Shown here one piece after another: positions 16,904-25,087 of a stretch of DNA of 64,000 nt; within the stretch, counting starts at the first letter, position 1, and every line of letters begins with the position of its first letter. The DNA comes from Streptomyces bacillaris (GTDB lineage: Bacteria > Actinomycetota > Actinomycetes > Streptomycetales > Streptomycetaceae). The notes under the pieces were generated by a model that worked only from the letters and a program-made list of their open reading frames with translations, searched no databases and was not told where the DNA came from. Position numbers and translations under genes: made by a program. The stretch lies in the NCBI RefSeq assembly GCF_003268675.1, contig NZ_CP029378.1:620001-684000 (forward strand). Reading direction: 5' to 3'.

Positions 16904-17623
16904 ATGACGAACATGACCGCCGCACCGGTACGCGGCCTCCACGGCTCCTATGACTTCCACGACCTCGGCCGCCTGATCTCCCTGATGACCGGCGCCGAGA
17001 AGCACGCCCCCGCCGCGCACTCCACCACGGACGCGCTCTGGGTGCTCTACGACCGGGTCCTGCGCGTGACGCCCGCCACCGCCGACGATCCCGGGCGGGA
17101 CCGCTTCCTCCTCTCCAAGGGCCACGGCCCCATGGCGTACTACGCCGTCCTGGCGGCCCACGGGTTCTTCGACGAGGAGGTGCTGCGCGGCTTCGGGACG
17201 TACGGTTCGCCGCTCGGGCACCACCCGGACCGGCTGCTCGTCCCGGGGGCGGAAATCGGCAGCGGCTCGCTCGGGCACGGTCTGCCGCTGGCCGTCGGGA
17301 CCGTCCTCGGCCTGCGGGCGCAGGGGCTCACCGACCCCCGGGTCTGGGTGCTGGTCGGTGACGCCGAGCTGGACGAGGGCAGCAACCACGAGGCCATCGC
17401 CCACGCCGGACCGGCCGGGCTGGAGCAGCTCCACACCCTGGTGATCGACAACGCCTCCGCCACCCACGGCTGGCCCGGTGGCATCGCCTCCCGGTTCGAG
17501 GCCGCCGGCTGGTCGGCGGCGACGGTGGACGGCCGCGACCACGAGGCCCTGTACGCGGCCTTCACCGCGCCCCACCCCGGCCGGCCCCGGGCCGTGGTCG
17601 CCCGCGTCGAGCCCAAGCGCTGA
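16904..17623 (+). CDS. Transketolase, N-terminal (TPP-binding) subunit
   Basis: 239 residues from ATG 16904. The ATG at 16892 lies inside the predicted -10 box, so the mRNA is probably leaderless. Features include SKGHGPMAYYAVLA, GSLGHGLPLAVGTVLGLR and the TPP/Mg motif GDAELDEGSNHEA followed by VIDN. This half binds the TPP pyrophosphate and needs the partner encoded at 17708. Split transketolases transfer two-carbon units between sugar phosphates, or serve specialised routes to amino-sugar or C7N-type precursors. The promoter suggests redox or small-molecule induction. Confidence 0.9.
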   Translation: MTNMTAAPVRGLHGSYDFHDLGRLISLMTGAEKHAPAAHSTTDALWVLYDRVLRVTPATADDPGRDRFLLSKGHGPMAYYAVLAAHGFFDEEVLRGFGTYGSPLGHHPDRLLVPGAEIGSGSLGHGLPLAVGTVLGLRAQGLTDPRVWVLVGDAELDEGSNHEAIAHAGPAGLEQLHTLVIDNASATHGWPGGIASRFEAAGWSAATVDGRDHEALYAAFTAPHPGRPRAVVARVEPKR

Positions 17624-17707
17624 TCCTCCCCGTACGTCCCGACCCAGACCAGCCGAGTCCGGTCCAGACCGTTCCAGACCGGCGGATTCCCAGGAGGAAC
17701 CCTTCCC

Positions 17708-18622
17708 ATGGACACCATGCGTGACCGATTCATCACCACCACCTCGCAGCTCCTGGAGGAGGAGCCCCGGTTGGCCGTCGTGCTCGCCGACATCAGTGCC
17801 GACGGCTTCGCCCCGGCCCGGCGGGCTCACCCGGACCGGGTGATCAACGTCGGCATCAGGGAGCAGCTGCTGATCGGCGCCGGGGCGGGGATGGCGCTGA
17901 CCGGGATGCGGCCGATCATGCACACCTTCGCCAGCTTCCTGGTCGAGCGGCCGTTCGAGCAGGTCAAGCTGGACTTCGGCCACCAGGGGGTGGGCGGGAT
18001 CCTGGTCAGCGCCGGGGGCTCGTACGACTGGCCCGCCGGGGGCTTCACCCATATGTCACCGGGCGATGTGGCGCTCCTGGACACTCTGGAGGGCTGGACG
18101 GTCCATGTGCCGGGTCACCCCGACGAGGCGGAGGCGCTGCTGCGGGGCGCGGTGGACGGCGATGACCGGGTGTACGTACGCCTCTCCCTCCAGGCCAACC
18201 GGGAGGCGCGGCCGGTGGGCGGTGACGGCGGGTTCTCCGTCGTGCGCGAGGGGCGGGCCGGGACCGTCGTCGCGGTCGGCCCGATGCTCGACAACGTCCT
18301 GACGGCCACGGAGGGGCTGGACGTGAGCGTGCTGTACGCGACGACCGTCCGGCCGTTCGACGCGGCGGGCCTGCGCCGGGCCGTGGGGGCGGGCGCGAGT
18401 GCGGGTGCGGGTGCCGATGTGGTGATCGTGGAGCCCTATCTGGCCGGTACGTCGACGGCGCGGGCGAACGAGGCGCTGATGGAGGTGCCGCACCGAGTGC
18501 TCGGCCTGGGGGTGGGACGCGCCGAGCTTCGGCGGTACGGACAGCTCGACGAGCATCTGGCGGCGCACGGGCTGGACGCACCGGGGCTGCGGGAGCGGAT
18601 CACCGGATTCCTGCGGGGCTGA
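17708..18622 (+). CDS. Transketolase, C-terminal (pyrimidine-binding) subunit
   Basis: A protein of 304 residues, with AGGAGGAA before ATG 17708 and 84 nt after its partner gene. It carries the pyrimidine-domain motif VINVGIREQ with the TPP-activating Glu, then MALTGMRPIMHTFASFLVERPFEQ and a C-terminal transketolase domain from about 175. A short repeat-like insert AGASAGAGADV lies in the C-terminal domain. With the previous gene it forms a complete heteromeric enzyme of about 540 residues, shorter than one-chain transketolases, which are about 660 or longer. Confidence 0.9.
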   Translation: MDTMRDRFITTTSQLLEEEPRLAVVLADISADGFAPARRAHPDRVINVGIREQLLIGAGAGMALTGMRPIMHTFASFLVERPFEQVKLDFGHQGVGGILVSAGGSYDWPAGGFTHMSPGDVALLDTLEGWTVHVPGHPDEAEALLRGAVDGDDRVYVRLSLQANREARPVGGDGGFSVVREGRAGTVVAVGPMLDNVLTATEGLDVSVLYATTVRPFDAAGLRRAVGAGASAGAGADVVIVEPYLAGTSTARANEALMEVPHRVLGLGVGRAELRRYGQLDEHLAAHGLDAPGLRERITGFLRG

Positions 18623-18652
18623 GGCGGCGGCCCGGGCCGGACCCGTGTTGCG

Positions 18653-18718
18653 GACTCGTGTGCGTGTACGCGAAGACTCGTGTGCGTGTACGCCAGGATT
18701 CGTGAGCGTGTACGCGAA
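18653..18718. repeat. Three tandem copies of a 22-bp repeat
   Basis: Copies lie at 18653-18674, 18675-18696 and 18697-18718. The unit begins GA(C/T)TCGTG and contains GCGTGTACGC. Copies 1 and 2 differ at 2 positions near the end, and copy 3 at 2 to 4 positions. 22 bp is about two helical turns, so all copies face the same side of the helix. They sit between convergent genes. They could be a protein-binding array or simple slippage repeats. Confidence 0.8.
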
Positions 18719-18826
18719 GGGGCTCGGTCGGCACACCTGCCGGGGCGGCCCCCGCGCCGTGCGCAGGCCCCGTCCACCGAACCCGGCCGATGCCCCCTCC
18801 GCACCCACCAGAGGGGGCACACCCCC

Positions 18827-19225
18827 TCACCCCTCCCCCGGCCCCGCCAGCTCCGGGTGGGCCGCCAGCAGGCGGCGGGGGGCTACCTGGCTCCAGGCGT
18901 CGGCGAGGATGGCGGCCAGTTCGTCCGCGCCCTCCACAGCGGCCAGCCGGACCCGCAGCCAGGCGTAGTGGTCGTCGTGGCCCTCCTTGAGGAAGAACTT
19001 CTCCGGCTCGGCCGCGATCAGCTCCGCCCGGTCCTCCTTGGGGCACTTCACCCCCATGGCCGTGTCGTCGTCGCCCAGCGAGGCGAAGATCCTGCCCGCC
19101 ACCCGGAAGGTGGGCTGTCCCCAGGCGAGCTTCTCGCTCGTGTCGGGCAGGGAGAGGGCTGCCGAGCGCACGGCTGCGGCGGTGACGCCGCCCGCCTTCC
19201 CGCTCCTGGTCCTTCTGGCGGTCAT
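18827..19225 (-). CDS. MmcQ/YjbR-family protein
   Basis: 132 residues from ATG 19225, with GGAG 7 nt upstream. The frame extends to 19432 without family features, so the short form is chosen. Family features: ALSLPDTSEKLAWGQPTFRVAGRIFASL, then VKCPKEDRAELI, then the C-terminal HDDHYAWLRVRLAAVEG and a final helix. YjbR-type proteins have a double-wing fold and are proposed DNA binders, but their role is unknown. It converges on the split transketolase across the 22-bp repeats. Confidence 0.85.
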   Translation of the reverse strand: MTARRTRSGKAGGVTAAAVRSAALSLPDTSEKLAWGQPTFRVAGRIFASLGDDDTAMGVKCPKEDRAELIAAEPEKFFLKEGHDDHYAWLRVRLAAVEGADELAAILADAWSQVAPRRLLAAHPELAGPGEG

Positions 19226-19356
19226 CCCGGTGCTCCGATATCCCGATCCGGTGGCCCCCGGCGGCCGTTGCCGGGATTCGACCGTAGCCCCCGGCACGGA
19301 CATCCGCCCCCGGCCGGGGTCCCGTCGCACCCGGACCGACGGGCTCCGCAGACCCA

Positions 19357-19414
19357 TTGACCCCGTCGGAGCCGTGAACCTACCCTGAACGGCGTACTTC
19401 AGAAAGCGCTTTCT
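19357..19414 (+). promoter_or_regulatory. Promoter with LacI-type operator AGAAAGCGCTTTCT
   Basis: A -35 box TTGACC (19357-19362), an 18-bp spacer and a -10 TACCCT (19381-19386) are followed after 14 nt by the perfect palindrome AGAAAGCGCTTTCT (19401-19414). The same geometry, on the minus strand, precedes the ABC operon at 29094-29152. A CG-centred dyad of this form is typical of LacI-family operators. Placed just after the expected start site, it would act as a repression site. Confidence 0.75.
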
Positions 19415-19453
19415 ACATCCCACAGTCGGCACCTACCGCACAGGGAGCGCCCC

Positions 19454-22400
19454 ATGAAACGCCGTTCGTCACGCCGGGCCGGCCGCATCGGCCGTTCCTC
19501 CGGAAGACCCTCCCCCCTCATCGCCGTCACCTCGCTCCTGGCGCTGGTCCTCGCCCTGCTGGTGGCGGTGCCGCCGGGTGCGCAGGCGGCGGCTCCGTAC
19601 CGGGTGCTCGTCTACTCCGAGGTCACCAACTTCACCCATGACTCCATTCCGGCCGGGATCGAGGCGGTGCGGAAGCTCGGGGCCGAGCACGGCTTCGAGG
19701 TGGAGGCGAACGACGACTCCGCCGTCTTCAACGACGCCGATCTCGGCCGCTTCCAGGCCGTCGTCTTCAACAACACCAACTCCACCCCGGAGTCGGGGGA
19801 CTTGCTGAACGCCGACGAGCGGGCCTCGCTCCAGCGGTTCATCCGTGCGGGCGGCGGCTGGGTGGGCGTGCACGCGGCGTCGGCCAGTGAGCGGAACTGG
19901 GAGTGGTACGAGGGACTGGTCGGCGCGATCTTCGACCAGCACCCCGCGGTGCAGACGGGCCGGATCAAGGTCCTGGACCGCGCCCACCCGTCCACCGAGC
20001 ATCTGCCGGAGCTGTGGGAGCGGACGGAGGAGTGGTACAACTGGCGCTCCAATCCGACCTCCAAGGTGCACACCCTCGCCCAGATCAAGGTGCGTGACGG
20101 GGTCACCGGCCTCGACGAGGGCGTGGACCACCCGTTCTCCTGGTGCCAGAACTACGACGGCGGGCGCTCCTGGTTCACCGCGGGCGGCCACGACAAGGCC
20201 GCATTCCAGGAGGAGGGCTTCGTCAACCATCTGCTCGGCGGCATCCGGTGGGCGGCCGGTGCGGCGGAGGGCGACTGCACCGCGACGCGTACCGGGTCGT
20301 TCCAGCGTACGTCGCTCGCGACGAGCGATCTGGCCGACCCGTTCGAGCTGGCCGTCGCCCCGGACCGCCGGGTGTTCTTCGCCCAGCGGACCGGAAAACT
20401 GAAGGTGATCGACCAGGTCACGATGAAGGTGTCGACCGCGCTGGACTTCGCGTACACGCCGGAGATGACCAGCCAGTCGGACGGGCTGCTGGGGCTGACC
20501 CTGGACCCCGGGTTCGCGGAGAACAACTGGCTCTATCTGCTCTACTCCGACAAGGTCGAGAAGCGGCTCAACCTCTCGCGCTTCACCGTGGGCGGCAACA
20601 CCGTGGACCCGGCCTCCGAGAAACGGCTGCTGACCGTGCCGACGCTGCGCGGCGAGGGCCGGGCCAACTCGCACATGGCCGGTTCGCTCACCTTCGACAG
20701 GGACGGCAACCTGTACGCGGCGACCGGCGACAACACCGACCCGTTCGCCTCGGACGGCTTCACGCCCATCGACGAGGGCGAGGGCAGGCGCGCCTGGGAC
20801 GCGCAGATGACCGCGGGCAACACGAACGACCTGCGCGGCAAGATCCTGCGGATCACCCCGCAGGACGACGGGACGTACACCGTGCCGGAGGGGAACCTCT
20901 TCGCCCCGGGTACGGAGAGGACCCGGCCGGAGATCTACGCGATGGGGATGCGCAACCCGTTCCGGATCACCACCGATCCGCGGAGCGGGGCGCTGATGGT
21001 CGCGGACTACGGCCCCGACGCGCGGGCCGCGGTGGCTGACCGGGGGCCTGAGGGGACCGTCGAGTACACCCGTATCACCGAGGCGGGGAACTTCGGGTGG
21101 CCGTACTGCATCGGGAACAACACTCCTTTCAACGACTACGACTTCGTGAGGAAGACGTCCGGTCCGAAGTTCGACTGCGCGGCTCCGGTCAACGACTCGC
21201 CGAACAACACGGGGCTGCGTGAGCTGCCGCCCGCCCAGCCCGCGACGGTCTGGTACGCCTACTCCGCGTCGGCCGAGTTCCCCGAGCTGGGCACCGGGGG
21301 CGGCGGGCCGATGGCCGGGCCCGTCTACGCCTACGACCCGGACAACAACTACCGCACCAAGTTCCCGGCGTACTTCGACGGCAAGGCGTTCAACTACGAG
21401 TTGACGCGACAGTGGTTCAAGACCTTCTCGTACCAGAGCCAGTACCAGACCTTCACCGATCCCCGCTTCGAGCCGGTGAAGGCGGGTGACCTCCACTCCA
21501 TCAACGGCATCTTCGAGGACATGGAGTGGAACCAGCCCTTCGACGTGGACTTCGGTCCCGACGGGGCGCTGTACGTCATCGACTTCGGGCTGGGCAGTGG
21601 TACCGGGCGCGGCGGCAGCAACGAGGGCTCGGGCATCTACCGTATCGACTACGTCGGTGACGGCCGACTGCCCGACGCCAAGCTCTCCGTCGACCGGGAC
21701 AGCGGTCCGGCCCCGCTCACGGTGAACTTCTCCAGCGAGGGCTCCGGGCTCTTCCTCCACGGCGACCAACCGGTCACCCATGCCTGGGACTTCGACGGGG
21801 ACGGCACCACGGACTCGACCGAGGCCAACCCCTCGCACACGTACATCGCGAAGGGGCTGCACACGGCCCGGCTCACCGTCACCGGACCCGGCGGGCTGAC
21901 GGCACTGGCCGTGCAGGACATCACCGTCGGCAACACCCGGCCGGAGGTGACCATCCAACAGCCCCCGGACGGAGGGACGTTCAGCTTCGGCGACACCATT
22001 CCCTTCACCGTCGAGGTGAGCGACGAGGAGGACGGGCGGAGCGGTCCGATCGACTGCTCGCGGGTCGTGGTGCAGTCGCAGCTCGGCCACGACACCCATC
22101 TGCATCCGCTCGACAACTACACCGGCTGCACGGGCGAGATCGTCACGGACGCCGGAGACAGCCACGGCCCCGGACAGAACCTCTACTACGGGATCACCGC
22201 CCAGTACGAGGACAAGGGCGCGCCGGACGCCCCCGCGCTCACCGGCTCCGCCTCACTGACCCTGCGCACCTCCTTCCGCGAGGCCGAGCACTTCATCGCG
22301 ACCGGTGGCCGTAACGGCGGCGCGGAGGTGGGGAGTCGGGCGGACGCCTCGGCAGGGAAGCGGCTCATCGAGATCGAGGACGGCGACTGGGTCACCTTCG

Positions 22401-22960
22401 ATCCGGTCCACCTCCAGGGGGTCGAATCGGTGACGGTCGGCGCCTCCTCGGGTGGGCTCGGCGGCACGGTCGAGTTCCGGTCCGGCTCCCCGACGGGCGA
22501 GTTGCTCGGTTCGGTGACCGTGCCGAACACCGGCGGCTGGGAGAAGCTCGTCTCCCCGACGACGGAGCTGAAGGACCCGGGCTCCACGACGAAGCTGTAC
22601 GCCGTCTTCAGCAACCCGGAATGGAGTTCCGGCAAGGCCGACCTGCTCTCCGTCGACTGGCTGCACTTCAACGGGCCGGGCGTGGAGAAGGAGGGCGGTA
22701 CGCAGGTGGCGGTGGAGGCCGAACCGGCAAGCGGTACGGCGCCGTCGACCGTCGCGCTGAGCAGCACGGTCGAACCGGCGGCGGGCCGCACGATCGCCTC
22801 GTACCACTGGGACTTCGGGGACAACGTGAAGCCGACCGGCCCCGAGGGGCCGACGGCGACGCACACCTACGACCGCAAGGGCACCTACACCGCGCATCTG
22901 ACGGTCACCGACGACAAGGGCGACACGACCACCGGTGCCGTGCGCATCGATGTGGGATGA
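19454..22960 (+). CDS. Secreted ThuA - sugar dehydrogenase - PKD - CBM fusion
   Basis: 1168 residues. The Sec signal peptide 1-45 ends in AQA-A. Residues 47-275 form a ThuA-like domain (YRVLVYSEVTNFTHDSI, GGGWVGVHAASASE). Residues about 290-735 form a six-bladed glucose/sorbosone dehydrogenase-like propeller (FELAVAPDRRVFFAQRTGKLKVID, RGKILRIT, EIYAMGMRNPFRI). A PKD domain (738-830) follows, then a linker, a CBM6-like carbohydrate module (about 940-1065) and a final PKD domain (about 1085-1168). It should act outside the cell on polymeric or cell-bound sugar. GSDH-type domains usually use PQQ, which is not tested here. Control is by the upstream operator. Confidence 0.9.
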   Translation: MKRRSSRRAGRIGRSSGRPSPLIAVTSLLALVLALLVAVPPGAQAAAPYRVLVYSEVTNFTHDSIPAGIEAVRKLGAEHGFEVEANDDSAVFNDADLGRFQAVVFNNTNSTPESGDLLNADERASLQRFIRAGGGWVGVHAASASERNWEWYEGLVGAIFDQHPAVQTGRIKVLDRAHPSTEHLPELWERTEEWYNWRSNPTSKVHTLAQIKVRDGVTGLDEGVDHPFSWCQNYDGGRSWFTAGGHDKAAFQEEGFVNHLLGGIRWAAGAAEGDCTATRTGSFQRTSLATSDLADPFELAVAPDRRVFFAQRTGKLKVIDQVTMKVSTALDFAYTPEMTSQSDGLLGLTLDPGFAENNWLYLLYSDKVEKRLNLSRFTVGGNTVDPASEKRLLTVPTLRGEGRANSHMAGSLTFDRDGNLYAATGDNTDPFASDGFTPIDEGEGRRAWDAQMTAGNTNDLRGKILRITPQDDGTYTVPEGNLFAPGTERTRPEIYAMGMRNPFRITTDPRSGALMVADYGPDARAAVADRGPEGTVEYTRITEAGNFGWPYCIGNNTPFNDYDFVRKTSGPKFDCAAPVNDSPNNTGLRELPPAQPATVWYAYSASAEFPELGTGGGGPMAGPVYAYDPDNNYRTKFPAYFDGKAFNYELTRQWFKTFSYQSQYQTFTDPRFEPVKAGDLHSINGIFEDMEWNQPFDVDFGPDGALYVIDFGLGSGTGRGGSNEGSGIYRIDYVGDGRLPDAKLSVDRDSGPAPLTVNFSSEGSGLFLHGDQPVTHAWDFDGDGTTDSTEANPSHTYIAKGLHTARLTVTGPGGLTALAVQDITVGNTRPEVTIQQPPDGGTFSFGDTIPFTVEVSDEEDGRSGPIDCSRVVVQSQLGHDTHLHPLDNYTGCTGEIVTDAGDSHGPGQNLYYGITAQYEDKGAPDAPALTGSASLTLRTSFREAEHFIATGGRNGGAEVGSRADASAGKRLIEIEDGDWVTFDPVHLQGVESVTVGASSGGLGGTVEFRSGSPTGELLGSVTVPNTGGWEKLVSPTTELKDPGSTTKLYAVFSNPEWSSGKADLLSVDWLHFNGPGVEKEGGTQVAVEAEPASGTAPSTVALSSTVEPAAGRTIASYHWDFGDNVKPTGPEGPTATHTYDRKGTYTAHLTVTDDKGDTTTGAVRIDVG

Positions 22961-22974
22961 GAGGCGGAGAACGC

Positions 22975-23835
22975 GTGAGCAGCACACGAAGAGCCTTTCT
23001 CGGTACGTCACTCGGGGCGGCCGCAGCTGTCGGCCTGGGCTCGAAACCAGCAGCGGCGGCAGCCGGGCGGCGGGGCTGCCGCCGTATCCCGCCGTCCGGG
23101 ATCGGCATGCACCTGTACACGATGCGGACACCGCTCGCGGCGGACTTCGCCGGGACGCTGGAGCGCCTCGCCGGGATCGGTTACGCGACGGTCGGAGTCA
23201 GCGGCCGGCAGGGCAACCCCCCTTCCGCGATACGGCAGATGCTGGACAGGGTGCGGTTGAGGGCGGTCCTGGAGCACGTCGGCTACGACACCGTGACCGG
23301 CTCCGGACTGCCGCAGGCCCTGGAGGACGTCCACACCCTCGGCGGGCAGTGGATCGTGGTGCCGAGCCTGCCGGGCGTACTGCACTCCCCGGCCGGATAC
23401 CGTGAGGTGGCACGGCAGTTCAACCGGGCTGGGCTGGCCGCCCGGGAGTCCGGGCTCAAGCTGCTCTACCACAACCACGGCGGCGACCATGAGGTGGTGG
23501 ACGGGGTCAGCCTGTACGACATCCTGCTGGCGGAGACCGATCCGGACCTGGTCGGCTTCGAGCTGGATGTGTACTGGGCGGCCAAGGGCGGCTCCTCGGC
23601 CCCGGGCGAGCTGTTCGTCCGGCATCCCGGGCGGTTCCCGGCGCTCCATGTGAAGGACATGGCGCCGAACGGGGACTTCGCGGACGTCGGGTCGGGGGTG
23701 CTGGACTTCCCGGCGATGTTCGACACCGTGCGGCAGGGCGGGGTGCGGCAGTGGCTGGTGGAGCATGACGCCCCGGCCGACCCGTTCGCCTCGGCACGGG
23801 CCAGTTACCGCTATCTGTCGCGGTTGCGCTACTGA
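22975..23835 (+). CDS. Tat-exported sugar phosphate isomerase/epimerase-like protein
   Basis: 286 residues from GTG 22975, with GGCGGAG 5 nt upstream. ATG 22957, overlapping the previous stop, is the alternative. The N-terminus SSTRRAFLGTSLGAAAAV is a twin-arginine signal. The mature part is a xylose-isomerase-like TIM barrel with HNHGGDHE and FELDVYWAAKGG metal-site segments and HVKDM. Such proteins act on free or oxidised sugars. Only 14 nt separate it from the ThuA fusion, so they form an operon, perhaps processing the same extracellular sugar. Confidence 0.85.
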   Translation: MSSTRRAFLGTSLGAAAAVGLGSKPAAAAAGRRGCRRIPPSGIGMHLYTMRTPLAADFAGTLERLAGIGYATVGVSGRQGNPPSAIRQMLDRVRLRAVLEHVGYDTVTGSGLPQALEDVHTLGGQWIVVPSLPGVLHSPAGYREVARQFNRAGLAARESGLKLLYHNHGGDHEVVDGVSLYDILLAETDPDLVGFELDVYWAAKGGSSAPGELFVRHPGRFPALHVKDMAPNGDFADVGSGVLDFPAMFDTVRQGGVRQWLVEHDAPADPFASARASYRYLSRLRY

Positions 23836-23997
23836 CCCGGCGGCGGTGACGACGCACGGCACGGTGGGACGTGGGTGCGGCGTGATGTGCCGTGGTGGCA
23901 CGTAGAGCGGTGCTGCGTGGCGCGGTGCTGCGTGCGGGTCACGCGCCGTGCGGTCCGGTCCCGGGTGTGCGGTTCCGCGCCCGGGGCCAGAGCGCGT

Positions 23998-24957
23998 TCA
24001 GTGCTGCGGGGCCGCGAGGAGTTCGCCGTACCAGGCGAGGGTGGCGTCGAGAGCCGTCTCCAGCGGGGTGGGGGTGAGCCCGAAGGCCTTCTCGATGGCC
24101 GAGGAGTCGACGATCTGCGCCTCCGTGTGCTGGTAGAACATCTCCGCGTACTCCGCCATGAAGGTCTCGTCGAAAGGCCCGAAGGGGCGGGGCTCGGCAA
24201 CCACGGTGACGTCGATCGGCCGCCCGGTGCGTTCCTCGACCAGCGCGAGGACCTCGCGGGTGGTACGGGCCGGGGCGGTGGGCAGGTGCCAGACCCGGCC
24301 GTGGCCTTCCGGGCGCTCCCCGAGGATGGCGAGGCCGGTGGCGACGTCACCGATGTACGTATAGCTGTGCGGCAGGTCGATGTCCCCGAGCGCGGGCACC
24401 GGCTGCCCGGTGAGGGCGGCGGGGAAGACGGCGCCGCCGAGAGTGGAGTTGAGCACGCCGGGGCCGACGAAGTCGGCGGAGCGGCCGAGGACGACGGGCA
24501 GCCTGCCCTCGCGGTGGGCGGCGAGATAGCGCGCGTCGAGTTCGGCGCGCATACGGCCCTTGCGGGTGGTCGCGTTCCACGGGGAGTCCTCGGTCATCAC
24601 CGCACCGTGGGTCTCGCCGTACGGGTAGAGCGTGTCCAGGACGACGAGCCGGGCGCCCTCCTGCTCGGCCGCGCCGAGGACCGCCTCCTGGATCTTCGGC
24701 ATGACCTCCACCTGGAGGTGATAGCCGACGTTGACGCAGTGGTACACGACAGCGGCCCCGGCCACGGCCGCCCGGGCTCCCTCGGGGGTGGCGACATCGG
24801 CGGCGTACCGCTCGACCCCCTCGATCGCCGGGCCGCCGCCCGAGCGGTCGACGAGCCGGACCGGGTGGCCCCGGCGGACCAGTTCCGCGGCCAGGGCCGT
24901 ACCAGCGGGCCCGGAGCCGAGGACGGTGTGCAGAGCGGGTGCGGTGGTGGTGGTCAT
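23998..24957 (-). CDS. NAD-dependent epimerase/dehydratase (extended SDR) family protein
   Basis: 319 residues from ATG 24957, with AAGGGG 6 nt upstream. The nucleotide-binding motif is variant, GSGPAGTALA (14-23), instead of GxxGxxG. A YPYGE motif and RKGRMRAELDARYL follow at the usual catalytic Tyr/Lys zone. The closest subtype is an atypical SDR or NmrA-like reductase acting on a small carbonyl compound. It is divergent from the TetR gene at 25088, and their promoters share a 130-bp region with two operators, so the TetR protein probably represses it. Confidence 0.85.
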   Translation of the reverse strand: MTTTTAPALHTVLGSGPAGTALAAELVRRGHPVRLVDRSGGGPAIEGVERYAADVATPEGARAAVAGAAVVYHCVNVGYHLQVEVMPKIQEAVLGAAEQEGARLVVLDTLYPYGETHGAVMTEDSPWNATTRKGRMRAELDARYLAAHREGRLPVVLGRSADFVGPGVLNSTLGGAVFPAALTGQPVPALGDIDLPHSYTYIGDVATGLAILGERPEGHGRVWHLPTAPARTTREVLALVEERTGRPIDVTVVAEPRPFGPFDETFMAEYAEMFYQHTEAQIVDSSAIEKAFGLTPTPLETALDATLAWYGELLAAPQH

Positions 24958-24995
24958 GGGGTGCCCCTTGTCGAGATCGATCCCTTCTCACTTAC

Positions 24996-25054
24996 GTTAG
25001 AGACTATAACTCTCGCGATAGACCATCGCAATAGCGGTTGTTAGAATCTGTAAC
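24996..25054. promoter_or_regulatory. Divergent promoters with two GTTA-N7-TAAC operators
   Basis: GTTAGAGACTATAAC (24996-25010) and GTTAGAATCTGTAAC (25040-25054) share 12 of 15 bases, and their starts are 44 bp apart, about four helical turns. Leftward promoter: -35 TTGCGA (complement of 25026-25031), 17-bp spacer, -10 TATAGT (complement of 25003-25008), inside operator 1. Rightward promoter: -35 TAGACC (25019-25024), 17-bp spacer, -10 TAGAAT (25042-25047), inside operator 2. Each operator therefore covers one -10 box, as expected for TetR-type repression. Confidence 0.75.
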
Positions 25055-25087
25055 AGGGGTGAGCACGGTCGGCGAGAGGGGACCGCC

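Noticed and set aside
16904..18622. 1-deoxyxylulose-5-phosphate synthase replacing the missing dxs
   Set aside because: The two subunits have split-transketolase motifs and lengths and lie far from the hopanoid operon. Nothing points to DXS specificity.
18653..18718. CRISPR-like array
   Set aside because: The repeats are directly adjacent with no spacers and no cas genes are present.
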